Origin: Methanococcus aeolicus Nankai-3
GTDB taxonomy: Archaea > AGJL01 > Methanococci > Methanococcales > Methanococcaceae
Assembly: GCF_000017185.1 (NCBI RefSeq)
Contig: NC_009635.1
Location: forward strand, 498,563-562,562
DNA length: 64,000 nt
Direction: 5' to 3'
Positions within the stretch are counted from its first letter, which is position 1; each line of letters begins with the position of its first letter. A program made the translations under genes and the position numbers. Below are positions 8,395-17,191 of this stretch, piece after piece. Below the pieces are notes generated by a model. That model ran no database searches and was not told the origin of the DNA. It saw only the letters and a list, made by a program, of their open reading frames with translations.

Positions 8395-9711
8395 ATGAAG
8401 TTGGACAAATCAAAGCAAAAGGAAATAAATAAAATATGTGTGGTAGGTCTTGGATATATCGGATTACCTACTGCATCAATGCTTGCGATACAGGGGTATA
8501 AGGTCATAGGAGTAGATATAGACGAAGAACGGGTAAAAACCATAAGGGATGGAAAATTAATTATAAATGAACAGGGACTTATGACATTATTGACAGGGGC
8601 CATAACCTCCGGAAATTTAGTTGTAAAAACTGAACCCGAAGAAGCAGATGTATATATAATATGTGTCCCAACTCCTGCTACGGCTGATAAAAACGGTAAG
8701 AAATGTGATTTAATTTGTGTTCTAAGTGCGGTAAATAATATAAAACCATATTTAAAAGACGGAGATTTAATAATAATAGAAAGTACAATACCTCCAAAAA
8801 CCACTGAAAAAATATACGACGATATATCTAAAAATACAGGTAAAAATATATATATGGCATATTGTCCGGAAAGGGTGCTTCCCGGCAATATATTAAAGGA
8901 ACTTGTGGAAAATGACAGGACAATAGGAGGAATAAATAAAAAATCCGCACAACTTGCAAAGGAAATATATGCCTCATTTATAGAAGGTAATTTATACATA
9001 ACAGATTCTACCACTGCGGAAATGGTAAAATTAATGGAAAACACATTCAGAGATGTAAATATAGCACTTGCAAATGAATTTGCAAAAGTATCCACAGAAT
9101 TAGATATTAATGTATGGGATGCCATCAATCTTGCAAATAAACATCCCCGAGTAAATATATTAAATCCTGGCCCGGGGGTTGGAGGACATTGTATTAGTAT
9201 AGACCCATGGTTTATTGTAGGGAGCTCCGAGAATGCTGAACTAATTAAGAAGGCACGAAATTTAAATGATGATATGCCTAAATATGTTGCCTCATTGATA
9301 ATAAAAGAATTTAAAGAAATGGGAATATGCAATCCAAAAGTTGGAATTTTTGGAATTACCTATAAAGGAGATGTGGAGGACACTCGGGAAACACCTGCAC
9401 GGGCAATAATTGATTATTTATTACAGAATGATTTTGAAGTATCTATATATGACCCATATGCCAAGGATTTTGAATATCCATTAAATACAATAGAAGAAAG
9501 CATAAAAAATTCAGATGCCCTTATTTTTTTAACAGACCATAGTGAATTTAAAAATTTTGAAAAAGAAGATATTAAAGAAATATCTCATATGATGAAAAAT
9601 AAAATTGTAATGGATATGAAAAATACATTAAATCATAATTTATGGGAAGAACAAGGTTTTAATGTTAAATTATTAGGTGATGGAAAATCATGGATTGTTA
9701 AGACATTATAA
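8395..9711 (+). CDS. wecC: UDP-N-acetyl-D-mannosamine dehydrogenase
   Basis: A 438-residue UDP-glucose/GDP-mannose dehydrogenase family enzyme that oxidises UDP-ManNAc to UDP-ManNAcA with NAD+. The Rossmann motif [14 protein letters not shown] is at about residues 16-30 and the catalytic cysteine lies in [17 protein letters not shown]. The C-terminal domain ([16 protein letters not shown]) is complete. Together with wecB just downstream it supplies ManNAc-derived uronic acids for the N-glycans of S-layer and archaellins in Methanococcales. Start follows a GGTGATTAA site. Confidence 0.93.
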   Translation: MKLDKSKQKEINKICVVGLGYIGLPTASMLAIQGYKVIGVDIDEERVKTIRDGKLIINEQGLMTLLTGAITSGNLVVKTEPEEADVYIICVPTPATADKNGKKCDLICVLSAVNNIKPYLKDGDLIIIESTIPPKTTEKIYDDISKNTGKNIYMAYCPERVLPGNILKELVENDRTIGGINKKSAQLAKEIYASFIEGNLYITDSTTAEMVKLMENTFRDVNIALANEFAKVSTELDINVWDAINLANKHPRVNILNPGPGVGGHCISIDPWFIVGSSENAELIKKARNLNDDMPKYVASLIIKEFKEMGICNPKVGIFGITYKGDVEDTRETPARAIIDYLLQNDFEVSIYDPYAKDFEYPLNTIEESIKNSDALIFLTDHSEFKNFEKEDIKEISHMMKNKIVMDMKNTLNHNLWEEQGFNVKLLGDGKSWIVKTL

Positions 9712-9757
9712 AAATAATATAATATAAAATATTAAAATATATAATTAAAAAATATGG

Positions 9758-9884
9758 TATAGTTAATCTTCGGTCGTTTTCACTAAACTGTCTCAAAATC
9801 GCAAAGCGATTTTTACGACCTCAAAATTCCAGAGGAATTTTTACGATAGGGCAAATAAGAGACAGTTATTGAAGATTAATTATA
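9758..9884. repeat. MITE-like element (copy 2) between wecC and wecB
   Basis: A 127-bp element with ends TATAGTTAATCTTC and GAAGATTAATTATA. Inside are two tandem hairpins of the 3-nt-loop type, AAAATCGC-AAA-GCGATTTT and AAAATTCC-AGA-GGAATTTT, joined by TACGACCTC. It starts 46 bp after wecC and ends about 21 bp before wecB, so it fills the gap and may affect the wecB promoter. Confidence 0.8.
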
Positions 9885-9905
9885 AATTATGTTGGGTGTA
9901 GGTAA

Positions 9906-11078
9906 ATGAAAATAGCAATAATATTAGGAACAAGGCCAGAAATTATTAAATTATCTTCAATTATTAGGGAGCTCCAAAATTTTTCAAAGGAAAATTTTTA
10001 CAGTTGTAAAACTTGTGAAGCAAATCTAAAACACAATCAATCAAACACCCATAAGGATAATAAAAACATTGAATATTTTATAATACATACAAATCAACAT
10101 TATTCTAAAAATATGGACGAAATATTTTTTAAAGAATTAAATCTGCCAACTCCGAAATACAATTTAAATGTTGGTTCTGGGACACATGGCGAACAAACCG
10201 CAAAAATGATTGACGGTATTGAAAAAATATTAATATCGGAAAATCCCGATGTAGTAATTGTTCAAGGGGATACAAACACAGTTCTTGCAGGAGCTCTATC
10301 AGCTTCAAAATTACATATAAAGGTAGCACATGTTGAAGCAGGATTGCGAAGTTATGACCGAAATATGCCGGAAGAAACAAACAGGGTTTTAACAGACCAT
10401 ATTAGTAACTACCTATTTGCACCAACTGAAATAGCAAAACATAATTTATTGAAAGAGGGAATTAATAAAAATGTGTTTGTCGTCGGAAATACTATTGTAG
10501 ATGCCACAATTCAAAATATAGAAATTGCCGAAAATATATATAAATATAATAATATGTCCATAAAAACCAATATAAATGAAGATTATTTTTTATTAACACT
10601 CCATAGGGCAGAAAATACGGACAATAAAGAAAGATTAACAAATATTGTTAATGCCATTATCAAAGCAACGGAGCAATATAATAAAAAAATCATATTTCCA
10701 ATGCACCCCAGAACGGAGAAAAAATTAAAAGAATATAATTTATTTGAAAATTTACAAAAAAACAGTAAAATAGAAATTATAGAACCAGTGGGCTATTTAG
10801 AATTTCTACTTCTTGAAAAAAATGCAAAATTAATATTAACGGATAGTGGGGGAGTTCAAGAAGAGGCCTGTATTTTGGGAGCTCCATGTATAACATTGAG
10901 AGATAATACCGAAAGACCAGAAACTATATATATTGGAAGTAATATATTGGTAAATGCCGATATAAATAAAATTTTAGATGGTATCGGCGTAATGGCCAAT
11001 AAAAAAATAAATGGGAATAATCCTTTTGGAGATGGAAATAGTGGCAAAGCCATCGTTAAAATATTGCTGGAAAATTAA
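9906..11078 (+). CDS. wecB: UDP-N-acetylglucosamine 2-epimerase (non-hydrolysing)
   Basis: A 390-residue epimerase converting UDP-GlcNAc to UDP-ManNAc, substrate of the neighbouring WecC. Motifs: ILGTRPEIIKL at the N-terminus, QGDTNTVLAGALSA, HVEAGLRSYDRNMPEE, LTLHRAENT and LTDSGGVQEEA. It is about 20-25 residues longer than usual because of a segment near residues 27-52 containing CKTCEAN, placed before the normal IEYFIIHTNQHYS strand. The extra DNA (about 9984-10070) includes a palindrome and looks like an in-frame insertion. The catalytic core is unaffected. Confidence 0.93.
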   Translation: MKIAIILGTRPEIIKLSSIIRELQNFSKENFYSCKTCEANLKHNQSNTHKDNKNIEYFIIHTNQHYSKNMDEIFFKELNLPTPKYNLNVGSGTHGEQTAKMIDGIEKILISENPDVVIVQGDTNTVLAGALSASKLHIKVAHVEAGLRSYDRNMPEETNRVLTDHISNYLFAPTEIAKHNLLKEGINKNVFVVGNTIVDATIQNIEIAENIYKYNNMSIKTNINEDYFLLTLHRAENTDNKERLTNIVNAIIKATEQYNKKIIFPMHPRTEKKLKEYNLFENLQKNSKIEIIEPVGYLEFLLLEKNAKLILTDSGGVQEEACILGAPCITLRDNTERPETIYIGSNILVNADINKILDGIGVMANKKINGNNPFGDGNSGKAIVKILLEN

Positions 11079-11225
11079 TATATGGTTAATTTAAAAAGCC
11101 CATGTATTAATTAATCTATTGTTAATAGCAAAATATTTAACTATGGTTAAATTTATTAAGTTATATAAAATATGTGAAATGTAAATAAAACGATAATTAA
11201 AGGAAATAATAATAAAGGTGATTAA

Positions 11226-11567
11226 ATGTTTGGATTTGGAAGAAAATTAGGATTTGGAAGAATGGGAAGATGTGGCGGTATGGGTAGAGGATTTAGGCAT
11301 CAAGCACAAGATAATACCGTAACAACAACGGTGGCCAACACAGAAATGCCATTAAATGAAAAATATGAATATGTTGGAGCTTGTAGATGTGGTTCAGGGG
11401 CTCATGCTTACTATAAAGCTATAAATACCGGTGAAATATTGCATGCATCAGCAGTAGCTTATGGGGAAAATACCACGCCAAAAGATACAGAATCAAAAAA
11501 TACAGTAATATCAGATAGATTAAAACGGCTCGAAGAGGAAATAAAAAAATTAAAAGAAGATTTATAG
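11226..11567 (+). CDS. Small Gly/Cys-rich protein of unknown function
   Basis: A 113-residue protein I do not recognise. The first 30 residues are rich in Gly, Arg, Phe and Met (FGFGRKLGFGRMGRCGGMGRGFRH). The middle has EYVGACRCGSGAHAYYKAINTGEILHASAVAYGE, and the end is a charged, probably coiled helix (RLKRLEEEIKKLKEDL). Cys at CACRCG could bind metal. It sits with a zinc-ribbon gene and an Mrp ATPase, a grouping seen with Fe-S or dinitrogenase-iron-molybdenum-cofactor-like proteins, but that is inference. The start follows AAAGGTGATTAA. Its TAG stop lies in the end of a MITE-like element. Confidence 0.7.
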   Translation: MFGFGRKLGFGRMGRCGGMGRGFRHQAQDNTVTTTVANTEMPLNEKYEYVGACRCGSGAHAYYKAINTGEILHASAVAYGENTTPKDTESKNTVISDRLKRLEEEIKKLKEDL

Positions 11568-11806
11568 TAAGTTCAATAACTGTCCTTTATCTGCCCCAAA
11601 TTAAAATAAATTTCTTTATTTTTAGTAATATGATAGAGAGATTTTAGCTTTAATAGCATCTATAAATTTTTCTCTGAAAAATTTATACGACCTTAAAAAT
11701 TCCTCCGGAATTTTGGGTCGTAAAAACTCCTTCGGAGTTTTGAGATCGTAAAAATCGCTTTGCGATTTTGAGACAGTTTAGCGAAAACGACCGAAGATTG
11801 ACTATA
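11563..11806. repeat. MITE-like element (copy 3) with internal hairpin train
   Basis: A 244-bp element with ends TATAGTAAGTTCAATAACTG and GACCGAAGATTGACTATA. It contains four hairpins in a row: an 11-bp stem at 11661-11687, then AAAATTCC-TCC-GGAATTTT (11696), AAAACTCC-TTC-GGAGTTTT (11723) and AAAATCGC-TTT-GCGATTTT (11751). The last three repeat every 27-28 bp with different stems and a shared spacer like GAGATCGTA. The left end supplies the stop codon of the preceding gene. Confidence 0.8.
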
Positions 11807-11842
11807 AGCAGAAATTAATATAATATATTGGGTGAAATCATT

Positions 11843-12019
11843 ATGGAAATAAAACAATTTAAATGCTCAAAATGTGAAAAAATAATAGAAGTTCCATACG
11901 GAACACCTAAACCAGAAACATGCCCTCACTGCGGAGCTCCTTCAACTTTAATCCACAGAATAGACGGAGGGGGAATGGGAATGGGCATGGGACATGGAAG
12001 AAGATGCGGATGTAGATAA
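11843..12019 (+). CDS. Zinc-ribbon protein, small
   Basis: A 58-residue protein. I place the start at ATG 11843, after GGTGAAATCATT, rather than the TTG 15 bp upstream. It carries two CxxC pairs, CSKCEK and CPHCGAP, as a zinc ribbon or rubredoxin-like knuckle, then a Gly/Met-rich tail ending RRCGCR. Function unknown; the location just before the Mrp-type ATPase suggests a link to metal or Fe-S handling. Confidence 0.7.
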   Translation: MEIKQFKCSKCEKIIEVPYGTPKPETCPHCGAPSTLIHRIDGGGMGMGMGHGRRCGCR

Positions 12020-12395
12020 TAATATATTCAATATTTGATTTTTTCTTTTTATTTTTTTTATGTCGTATGTTTTAAAACTCTTTATGATAATAAATAGAAT
12101 TTCAAAATCTCTTCGAGATTTTTACAATTGTGAAAATTGCCGTGCAATTTTGAGATGTTGCAAATGGATATTATTACAGGTTTTCGGGTATGTATCTTAT
12201 GTTAACCTTTTTGATTAATAATTTATTTAATTATATATTTAGATTAATGTATAAAATTAAATTTATATATGGTTTGTTATTATATTATGTTAGAGTATTA
12301 TATTTTTAATATATAAAATAAAATATAATTTATTATTAACAAACTTTCAAACCAGTCTCTCATACAATAATGAAATATATAAAATAGGTGGTTAA
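12020..12395. other. Intergenic region with two family hairpins
   Basis: After a T-rich tract right behind the zinc-ribbon gene, 12108-12160 holds two hairpins, AAAATCTC-TTC-GAGATTTT and AAAATTGC-CGT-GCAATTTT, about 30 bp apart. They belong to the same train family as at 11.7 kb. The rest (12200-12395) is very A+T rich and should contain the mrp promoter. Confidence 0.55.
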
Positions 12396-13259
12396 ATGTC
12401 GGAATGCGATGGAAAATGTAATTCATGTTCTTCAGCTAATTCATGCTCAGATACTAAAAAGGCGATGGAAATGCAAAATACAAAAATAAAAGAAAATATG
12501 GGCAAAATAAAACATAAAATAGCAATTTTAAGTGGTAAAGGAGGAGTAGGTAAATCCACAGTAACCATAAATTTAGCCGCCGCACTTAGTGCAATGGGCA
12601 AAAAAGTAGGGGTATTAGATGGAGATATACACGGACCCAATGTTCCTAAAATGCTTGGTGTAGAACATATGCAACCAATTGGAAACGAAAACGGTATTTA
12701 TCCAGTAACAAGCCCTGAAGGTATTAAAGTAATATCAATTAGCTACTTTTTACCAGATAGTAAAACCCCAGTAATTTGGAGGGGTGCAAAAATTAGTGGG
12801 GCTGTTAGGCAGTTTTTAAGTGATGTAATTTGGGGCGAATTAGATTATTTATTAATAGACACACCACCGGGAACAGGAGACATACAATTAACAATTTTGC
12901 AAAGTATTCCAGACATTGACGGTGTGATTACAGTGACAACCCCAGAAGATGTTGCCGTTCTTGATGCAAGTAAATCTATAACCATGGCAAATACGATGAA
13001 TATACCCATAATAGGAGTAATTGAAAATATGGGTGGTTTCGTATGCCCTCACTGTGATAAGGTTGTGGACATATTTGGAAAAGGAGGAGGAGAAAAAGCT
13101 GCCAAAGAGTTGGATGTTAATTTCTTAGGTAGGATTCCATTAGATGTAAAGGCAAGAGAGGCATCAGATAAAGGGGTGCCCATGGTTTCAATGGATTGCA
13201 CAGCATCAGAAGAATTTAAGAAAATAGTGGAAAAAATAGTGGAAAAAGTTGAAAAATAA
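12396..13259 (+). CDS. Mrp/NBP35-type Fe-S carrier ATPase
   Basis: A 287-residue P-loop protein of the ApbC/Mrp/NBP35 family, which binds and delivers Fe-S clusters in the cytoplasm. The deviant Walker A is at LSGKGGVGKST (about residues 47-57), with DGDIHGPNVPKMLG and DYLLIDTPPGTGD following. The C-terminal CPHC (VCPHCDKVVD) is the usual cluster ligand pair, and the N-terminus adds a Cys-rich patch (CDGKCNSCSSANSC) as in NBP35-like members. Start follows AGGTGGTTAA. It is transcribed alone and followed by T-rich DNA at about 13300-13340. Confidence 0.92.
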   Translation: MSECDGKCNSCSSANSCSDTKKAMEMQNTKIKENMGKIKHKIAILSGKGGVGKSTVTINLAAALSAMGKKVGVLDGDIHGPNVPKMLGVEHMQPIGNENGIYPVTSPEGIKVISISYFLPDSKTPVIWRGAKISGAVRQFLSDVIWGELDYLLIDTPPGTGDIQLTILQSIPDIDGVITVTTPEDVAVLDASKSITMANTMNIPIIGVIENMGGFVCPHCDKVVDIFGKGGGEKAAKELDVNFLGRIPLDVKAREASDKGVPMVSMDCTASEEFKKIVEKIVEKVEK

Positions 13260-13426
13260 AAAATAATTATAATATTAAATTATATTAAAATATAAATATA
13301 TTCTATTTTATTTTTATTTTTGCATTTCTTTTTTATATGTATATTGTATATGTATATTTCAATATCATATCTTAAAATATAATATTTAAGTATATTAATT
13401 ATATTAAAATCCAAAATAGTGAAAAT

Positions 13427-13930
13427 ATGGATGTTTATGAAGTATTATTCCAAAAATGTTTGGAATATGAAGTAATAATTGATGGTAAAGAAATTCCCCT
13501 GTGGAAACTTAAAAAAGAAAATCTTGATAATGCCAATTTTAATGTTAATGTACAGTGGGATAGCCTTCAAGATTTGGCGATAAGTATATATGAATTAAAA
13601 AAAGAACAACAAAACTCAAAAGAACTTATAAAATTCCCGATTGAAGAAATATTGGTGGCAATGGCATTTTTAAAATCAAAAACAAAAGGATATTTAATAA
13701 CTGACGATATTAACAATATAAACACTTGTTTATCTCATTTGAGCGATTTAATAACTGCAAGATTAAATTGTATTTTTAGATATTATTATTTAATGAAAAA
13801 ACCAGTTAATACAAATATATTCGATAGGGTCGTATTAAAATTCCATCAGCAAAAAAATATAAAAGTTAATAATTTAAATGATTTTCAAAAAATAGTATTT
13901 AAACTTAAAAATTTAGATTTTGAATATTGA
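13427..13930 (+). CDS. Hypothetical protein upstream of mcm, possibly GINS-like
   Basis: A 167-residue acidic, mostly helical protein that I cannot name with certainty. It begins MDVYEVLFQKCLEYEVIIDGKEIPLWKL and has KFPIEEILVAMAFLKSK and LITARLNCIFRYYYLMKKP. Archaeal GINS subunits are of this size and are often encoded beside mcm or primase genes, and the C-terminal FQKIVFKLKN could belong to such a fold, so a replication role is plausible but unproven. A MITE-like element starts 8 bp after its stop and separates it from mcm. Confidence 0.5.
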   Translation: MDVYEVLFQKCLEYEVIIDGKEIPLWKLKKENLDNANFNVNVQWDSLQDLAISIYELKKEQQNSKELIKFPIEEILVAMAFLKSKTKGYLITDDINNINTCLSHLSDLITARLNCIFRYYYLMKKPVNTNIFDRVVLKFHQQKNIKVNNLNDFQKIVFKLKNLDFEY

Positions 13931-13937
13931 TATTATT

Positions 13938-14074
13938 TATGGTCAATCTTCGGACGATTTCGCGTACCGTTCCACAATTAAAATGTCAAAATCTCTGTCA
14001 TATTACTATATAATAAAAAAAGAAATATGCCCAATAATTAGGACGGATTAGGGACAATTATTGAACTTACTATA
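13938..14074. repeat. MITE-like element (copy 4) upstream of mcm
   Basis: A 137-bp element with ends TATGGTCAATCTTCGGAC and AATTATTGAACTTACTATA, related to the other copies. It lies directly between the preceding gene's stop and the mcm start and ends 31 bp before that start, so it may carry or displace the mcm promoter. Confidence 0.75.
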
Positions 14075-14105
14075 TTCAGGAGCTCCGACTAAAATATGTG
14101 ATATC

Positions 14106-16259
14106 ATGGTTAAAACAGATATAAAATTAGATTTTGATGAAGAAGAATTTTTAAACAAATATGAAAATAAGATAAAGCAATACATAAAAAATATTCTCTC
14201 CTCTAATTCTATAAATAATAACATTTTTGAATTTGATATTGAAGATTTTTTAAGTAGTTATCCGGAAATTTGTGAAATTAATGATATAATAATAGAACAA
14301 CCAACACAGATCGAAGGAACAATTTTTTATATTTTTAAAGATACATATATGGAGCTCTATGGAGATGATGAAAAAACTTCAAAAGAATTGGAAAAATACC
14401 AAATAGCATTTAAAAAACCGCTGGGTTGCGATAAAAAAATAGATGAAATAAACTCCGCAGATATAAATAAATTGGTAGATTTTGAAGGAAATATAATAAA
14501 AGCAGCAAAAGTATGTGCATTATTGAAAAAGGCATGTTTTGTATGTAGAAATTGTGGAAATATATCTTATAAAACTATTCATGATTATTTTACATTTCCA
14601 AAGAGATTTTGTGATAATAAAAATTGTGGAGCAGAAATGTCATTGGACTTAAACAGCTCTTCCTATATAAATATACAGGAATTGGAAATTCAGCAACCCA
14701 TAGACATTATGAAAAATCCAGATGACCCACCACGAAGTATAAGGGCATTTCTTGAAAACTCCGACGGAATATACTCTGGAAGGGTGGATGTAGTTGGAAC
14801 AGTGATGAAAAAATTTACAAAACCAAATATGCCAGTTTTTGAGATATATGTAAAGAGCAACCATATAAAATTAAATGAAAGTTTTCAAAAAATAGAGGTA
14901 AGAGATATAATATCCAACACCGAATTAATGGAAACTATGAATGAATTGGGTAAAAAGAAAAATATTGTTGAAATATTATCTCACTATCTCATACCACAAA
15001 TAAAAGGGTATGAAATGGTTAAAAAATCAATATTTTTACAGCAAATAAAAGGATGCACAAAATTTTTACCAGATGGTTCTCAATTGAGAAAGGATAGCCA
15101 TATACTTCTTATAACAGACCCAGGAATTGGAAAATCTACAATGTTAAGAAAAATAGCCAGACTATTTCCACAAAACGCTTATGCTTCGGTTACCACTGCA
15201 ACGGGCGGGGGACTTACGGCTAATGTGGTGAGAGAAAGCACGGAAATAGGAGATGGCTGGGTTGTAAAGCCAGGGGTATTTGTTAGGGCTAATGAGGGAA
15301 CGGCATGTATTGATGAGCTTACCGTTGAAAGAAATATTATGAAATATATTCTTGAAGCTATGGAATCCCAAACCATACATATTAATAAAGGAGGGATAAA
15401 TGTAAAATTACCTACAAAATGTGCTGTTCTTGCGGCATGTAATCCAAAACGGGGAAGATTTGATTCAAATTTGGGCGTAATTGAACAAATAAATGTCCCA
15501 TCCCCTCTTCTTAGTAGATTTGATTTAATATTTCCATTGAAGGATATACCCGATAAAAAAAGAGATGAAGAAATAGCCGAACATATTTTAAATACCCATA
15601 TTGAAACAGCTACCAAAGATTATAAATTATTAAGCTCGGTAGAAATAGACGGCATTACTGTTAATGAAGAGTTAATAAAAAATTATATAATATATTCTCG
15701 GACTTGTGCTTATTTTGAGGAAAACCATTCTTTATTTAGAAGTGATACCGTAGATGAGAAAAAATTAAAAAATCCACATCTCACAAAATCGGCAAAAAAA
15801 TTAATAAAAAATTATTATATAGATATGCGAAAATTGGGGGAAGGGGACAATCCAATCCCCGTAACCGCCAGACAGCTGGAGGCGGCAATAAGAATATCGG
15901 AAATGCATGCCAAAGCAAGACTATCAAAAAAAGTCGAGGAAATTGATGCAAAAGTTGCAATTGGTATTATTGAGGAATGTTTAAACCAAGTTGCATATGA
16001 CCCCGAGACTGGAAAATATGATATTGGTAAAGCCATGGGACAGCTACCAAAATCAAAAATGGATAAAATGGATAAAATAGTTGATATAATCAGGGAGCTC
16101 CAAGCATTATCAGATAACAAATTAGCTTATGAGCAGGATATAACTGAAAAAGCTTTTGAGTTTGGAATATCTGAAAAAGAAGTTGAGGATGCACTGGAAA
16201 AATTGAAAAAAAGTGCAGATATTTATTCTCCAAAGTTCGGATACTACAAAGTCTCGTAG
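14106..16259 (+). CDS. mcm: MCM replicative helicase (paralog)
   Basis: A protein of about 717 residues. I choose ATG 14106 (MVKTDIKLDFDEEEF), preceded by GTGATATC; the longer frame from 14061 would start inside a MITE. Domains in order: N-terminal domain with a Cys4 zinc motif (CRNCG with CDNKNCG), AAA+ domain with Walker A TDPGIGKST, Walker B-like TACIDELTVE, sensor-1 LAACNPKRGRFD and arginine-finger SPLLSRFDLIFPL, then a C-terminal winged helix. It unwinds DNA at replication forks. Walker B departs from the usual CIDEFDKM, and Walker A has T for the usual G, as in divergent MCMs; Methanococcales often carry several copies, some in mobile elements. The stop codon sits in a hairpin loop. Confidence 0.88.
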   Translation: MVKTDIKLDFDEEEFLNKYENKIKQYIKNILSSNSINNNIFEFDIEDFLSSYPEICEINDIIIEQPTQIEGTIFYIFKDTYMELYGDDEKTSKELEKYQIAFKKPLGCDKKIDEINSADINKLVDFEGNIIKAAKVCALLKKACFVCRNCGNISYKTIHDYFTFPKRFCDNKNCGAEMSLDLNSSSYINIQELEIQQPIDIMKNPDDPPRSIRAFLENSDGIYSGRVDVVGTVMKKFTKPNMPVFEIYVKSNHIKLNESFQKIEVRDIISNTELMETMNELGKKKNIVEILSHYLIPQIKGYEMVKKSIFLQQIKGCTKFLPDGSQLRKDSHILLITDPGIGKSTMLRKIARLFPQNAYASVTTATGGGLTANVVRESTEIGDGWVVKPGVFVRANEGTACIDELTVERNIMKYILEAMESQTIHINKGGINVKLPTKCAVLAACNPKRGRFDSNLGVIEQINVPSPLLSRFDLIFPLKDIPDKKRDEEIAEHILNTHIETATKDYKLLSSVEIDGITVNEELIKNYIIYSRTCAYFEENHSLFRSDTVDEKKLKNPHLTKSAKKLIKNYYIDMRKLGEGDNPIPVTARQLEAAIRISEMHAKARLSKKVEEIDAKVAIGIIEECLNQVAYDPETGKYDIGKAMGQLPKSKMDKMDKIVDIIRELQALSDNKLAYEQDITEKAFEFGISEKEVEDALEKLKKSADIYSPKFGYYKVS

Positions 16260-16416
16260 AGACTTTGTAGGTCAATAACTCTGAAAGAGTTATTGCAGAC
16301 TATAAAGTCTCATAAAGAGGTTATAGGTCAATAACTCTGAAAGAGTTATTGCAGACTATAAAGTCTCATAAAGAGGTTATAGGTCAATAACTCTGAAAGA
16401 GTTATTGTAGATTATA
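16244..16416. repeat. Tandem hairpin array at the mcm/pstK junction
   Basis: A perfect hairpin CTACAAAGTCTC-GTA-GAGACTTTGTAG (16244-16270) covers the end of mcm, with the TAG stop beginning in its loop. It is followed by three copies of CAATAACTCT-GAA-AGAGTTATTG (16273, 16329, 16385) alternating with a weaker palindrome (TATAAAGTC ... GAGGTTATA). The period is 56 bp, i.e. two hairpins of 28 bp each. It separates the convergent mcm and pstK genes and could terminate both. Confidence 0.8.
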
Positions 16417-17179
16417 AGGTTTCGTAATTATTAAGTATTTTTTTAAATTCTTTTTCAACAATATTTATATTATAATTATCTAAATCAATTTTATTTTTAA
16501 TAGATTTAATATAATTTTTTCGGAGCTCCGAGATTTTTTTAATATTTTCTTTATCAAGTTTATGAGTTTTTATATATTCTCCCATAATTTGCCGAGTAAT
16601 TTTATCAATATTGTATATTATGTTTTCTTTTTCCGTAATTTCTTTTTTTTCCTTTTTAAATGGTTTATTATCGTTATGTTTTATTTCTAATATTTTTTCA
16701 ACTATTTTGTTGTAATTTATCTCTTTTGTGGTATCTATTGTTATATCGGGCTTATCCCAACTATATTTAGTGCCAGGCTCATCAAATTTATTAAACATAT
16801 CAATAATTACTTCATTTGGTATTTTAGCTCCTCTTTGGATATTTCTTTTTAAAATGGTATCTAATGGAGCTTTTAAATAAATCATTATATGATTTTTATT
16901 ATTTTCTTTGGCAATATTTATTAAATCCCTTCTTTTTGAATTATAATAATTTGTATCATCAACTATAACAGTATAATCCTTTAAAGCATTTTTTATTAAA
17001 TAATCTGTGGAATTTTTTATAAATTCCTCCTGTTCATTACTCCATTGCGGGAATTGCTCTCTAATTAAATCAGTCCCTAATATAATATTATCTATTCCTT
17101 TTTCCCATAATTTTTTAGATAATTTTTTTGAAAATGTGGATTTCCCCGTGCCGGGAAGTCCCGTAAGTATTATTAGCAC
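16412..17179 (-). CDS. pstK: O-phosphoseryl-tRNA(Sec) kinase
   Basis: A 255-residue P-loop kinase that phosphorylates Ser-tRNA(Sec) before SepSecS converts it to Sec-tRNA. Walker A is GLPGTGKST (residues 7-15). The DTNYYNSKRRDLINIAKENN and LKRNIQRGAKIPNEVI segments match archaeal PSTK, and the C-terminal helical domain for tRNA binding is present. Its presence shows the organism makes selenocysteine, as several Methanococcales do; I saw no selenoprotein gene in this window. It is 12 bp downstream of tyw1 in the same direction, so the two are probably co-transcribed. Confidence 0.88.
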   Translation of the reverse strand: MLIILTGLPGTGKSTFSKKLSKKLWEKGIDNIILGTDLIREQFPQWSNEQEEFIKNSTDYLIKNALKDYTVIVDDTNYYNSKRRDLINIAKENNKNHIMIYLKAPLDTILKRNIQRGAKIPNEVIIDMFNKFDEPGTKYSWDKPDITIDTTKEINYNKIVEKILEIKHNDNKPFKKEKKEITEKENIIYNIDKITRQIMGEYIKTHKLDKENIKKISELRKNYIKSIKNKIDLDNYNINIVEKEFKKILNNYETL

Positions 17180-17191
17180 GATATCCCCGTA

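Noticed and set aside
8391-9332. Long minus-strand frame within wecC
   Set aside because: Antisense shadow of a clear UDP-sugar dehydrogenase gene, no ribosome site.
14061-14105. Upstream start for mcm at 14061
   Set aside because: That start lies inside a MITE-like element and lacks a ribosome site; ATG 14106 has GTGAT at the right distance.
16270-16416. Possible CRISPR array made of 56-bp repeats
   Set aside because: Units are identical tandem copies without unique spacers.
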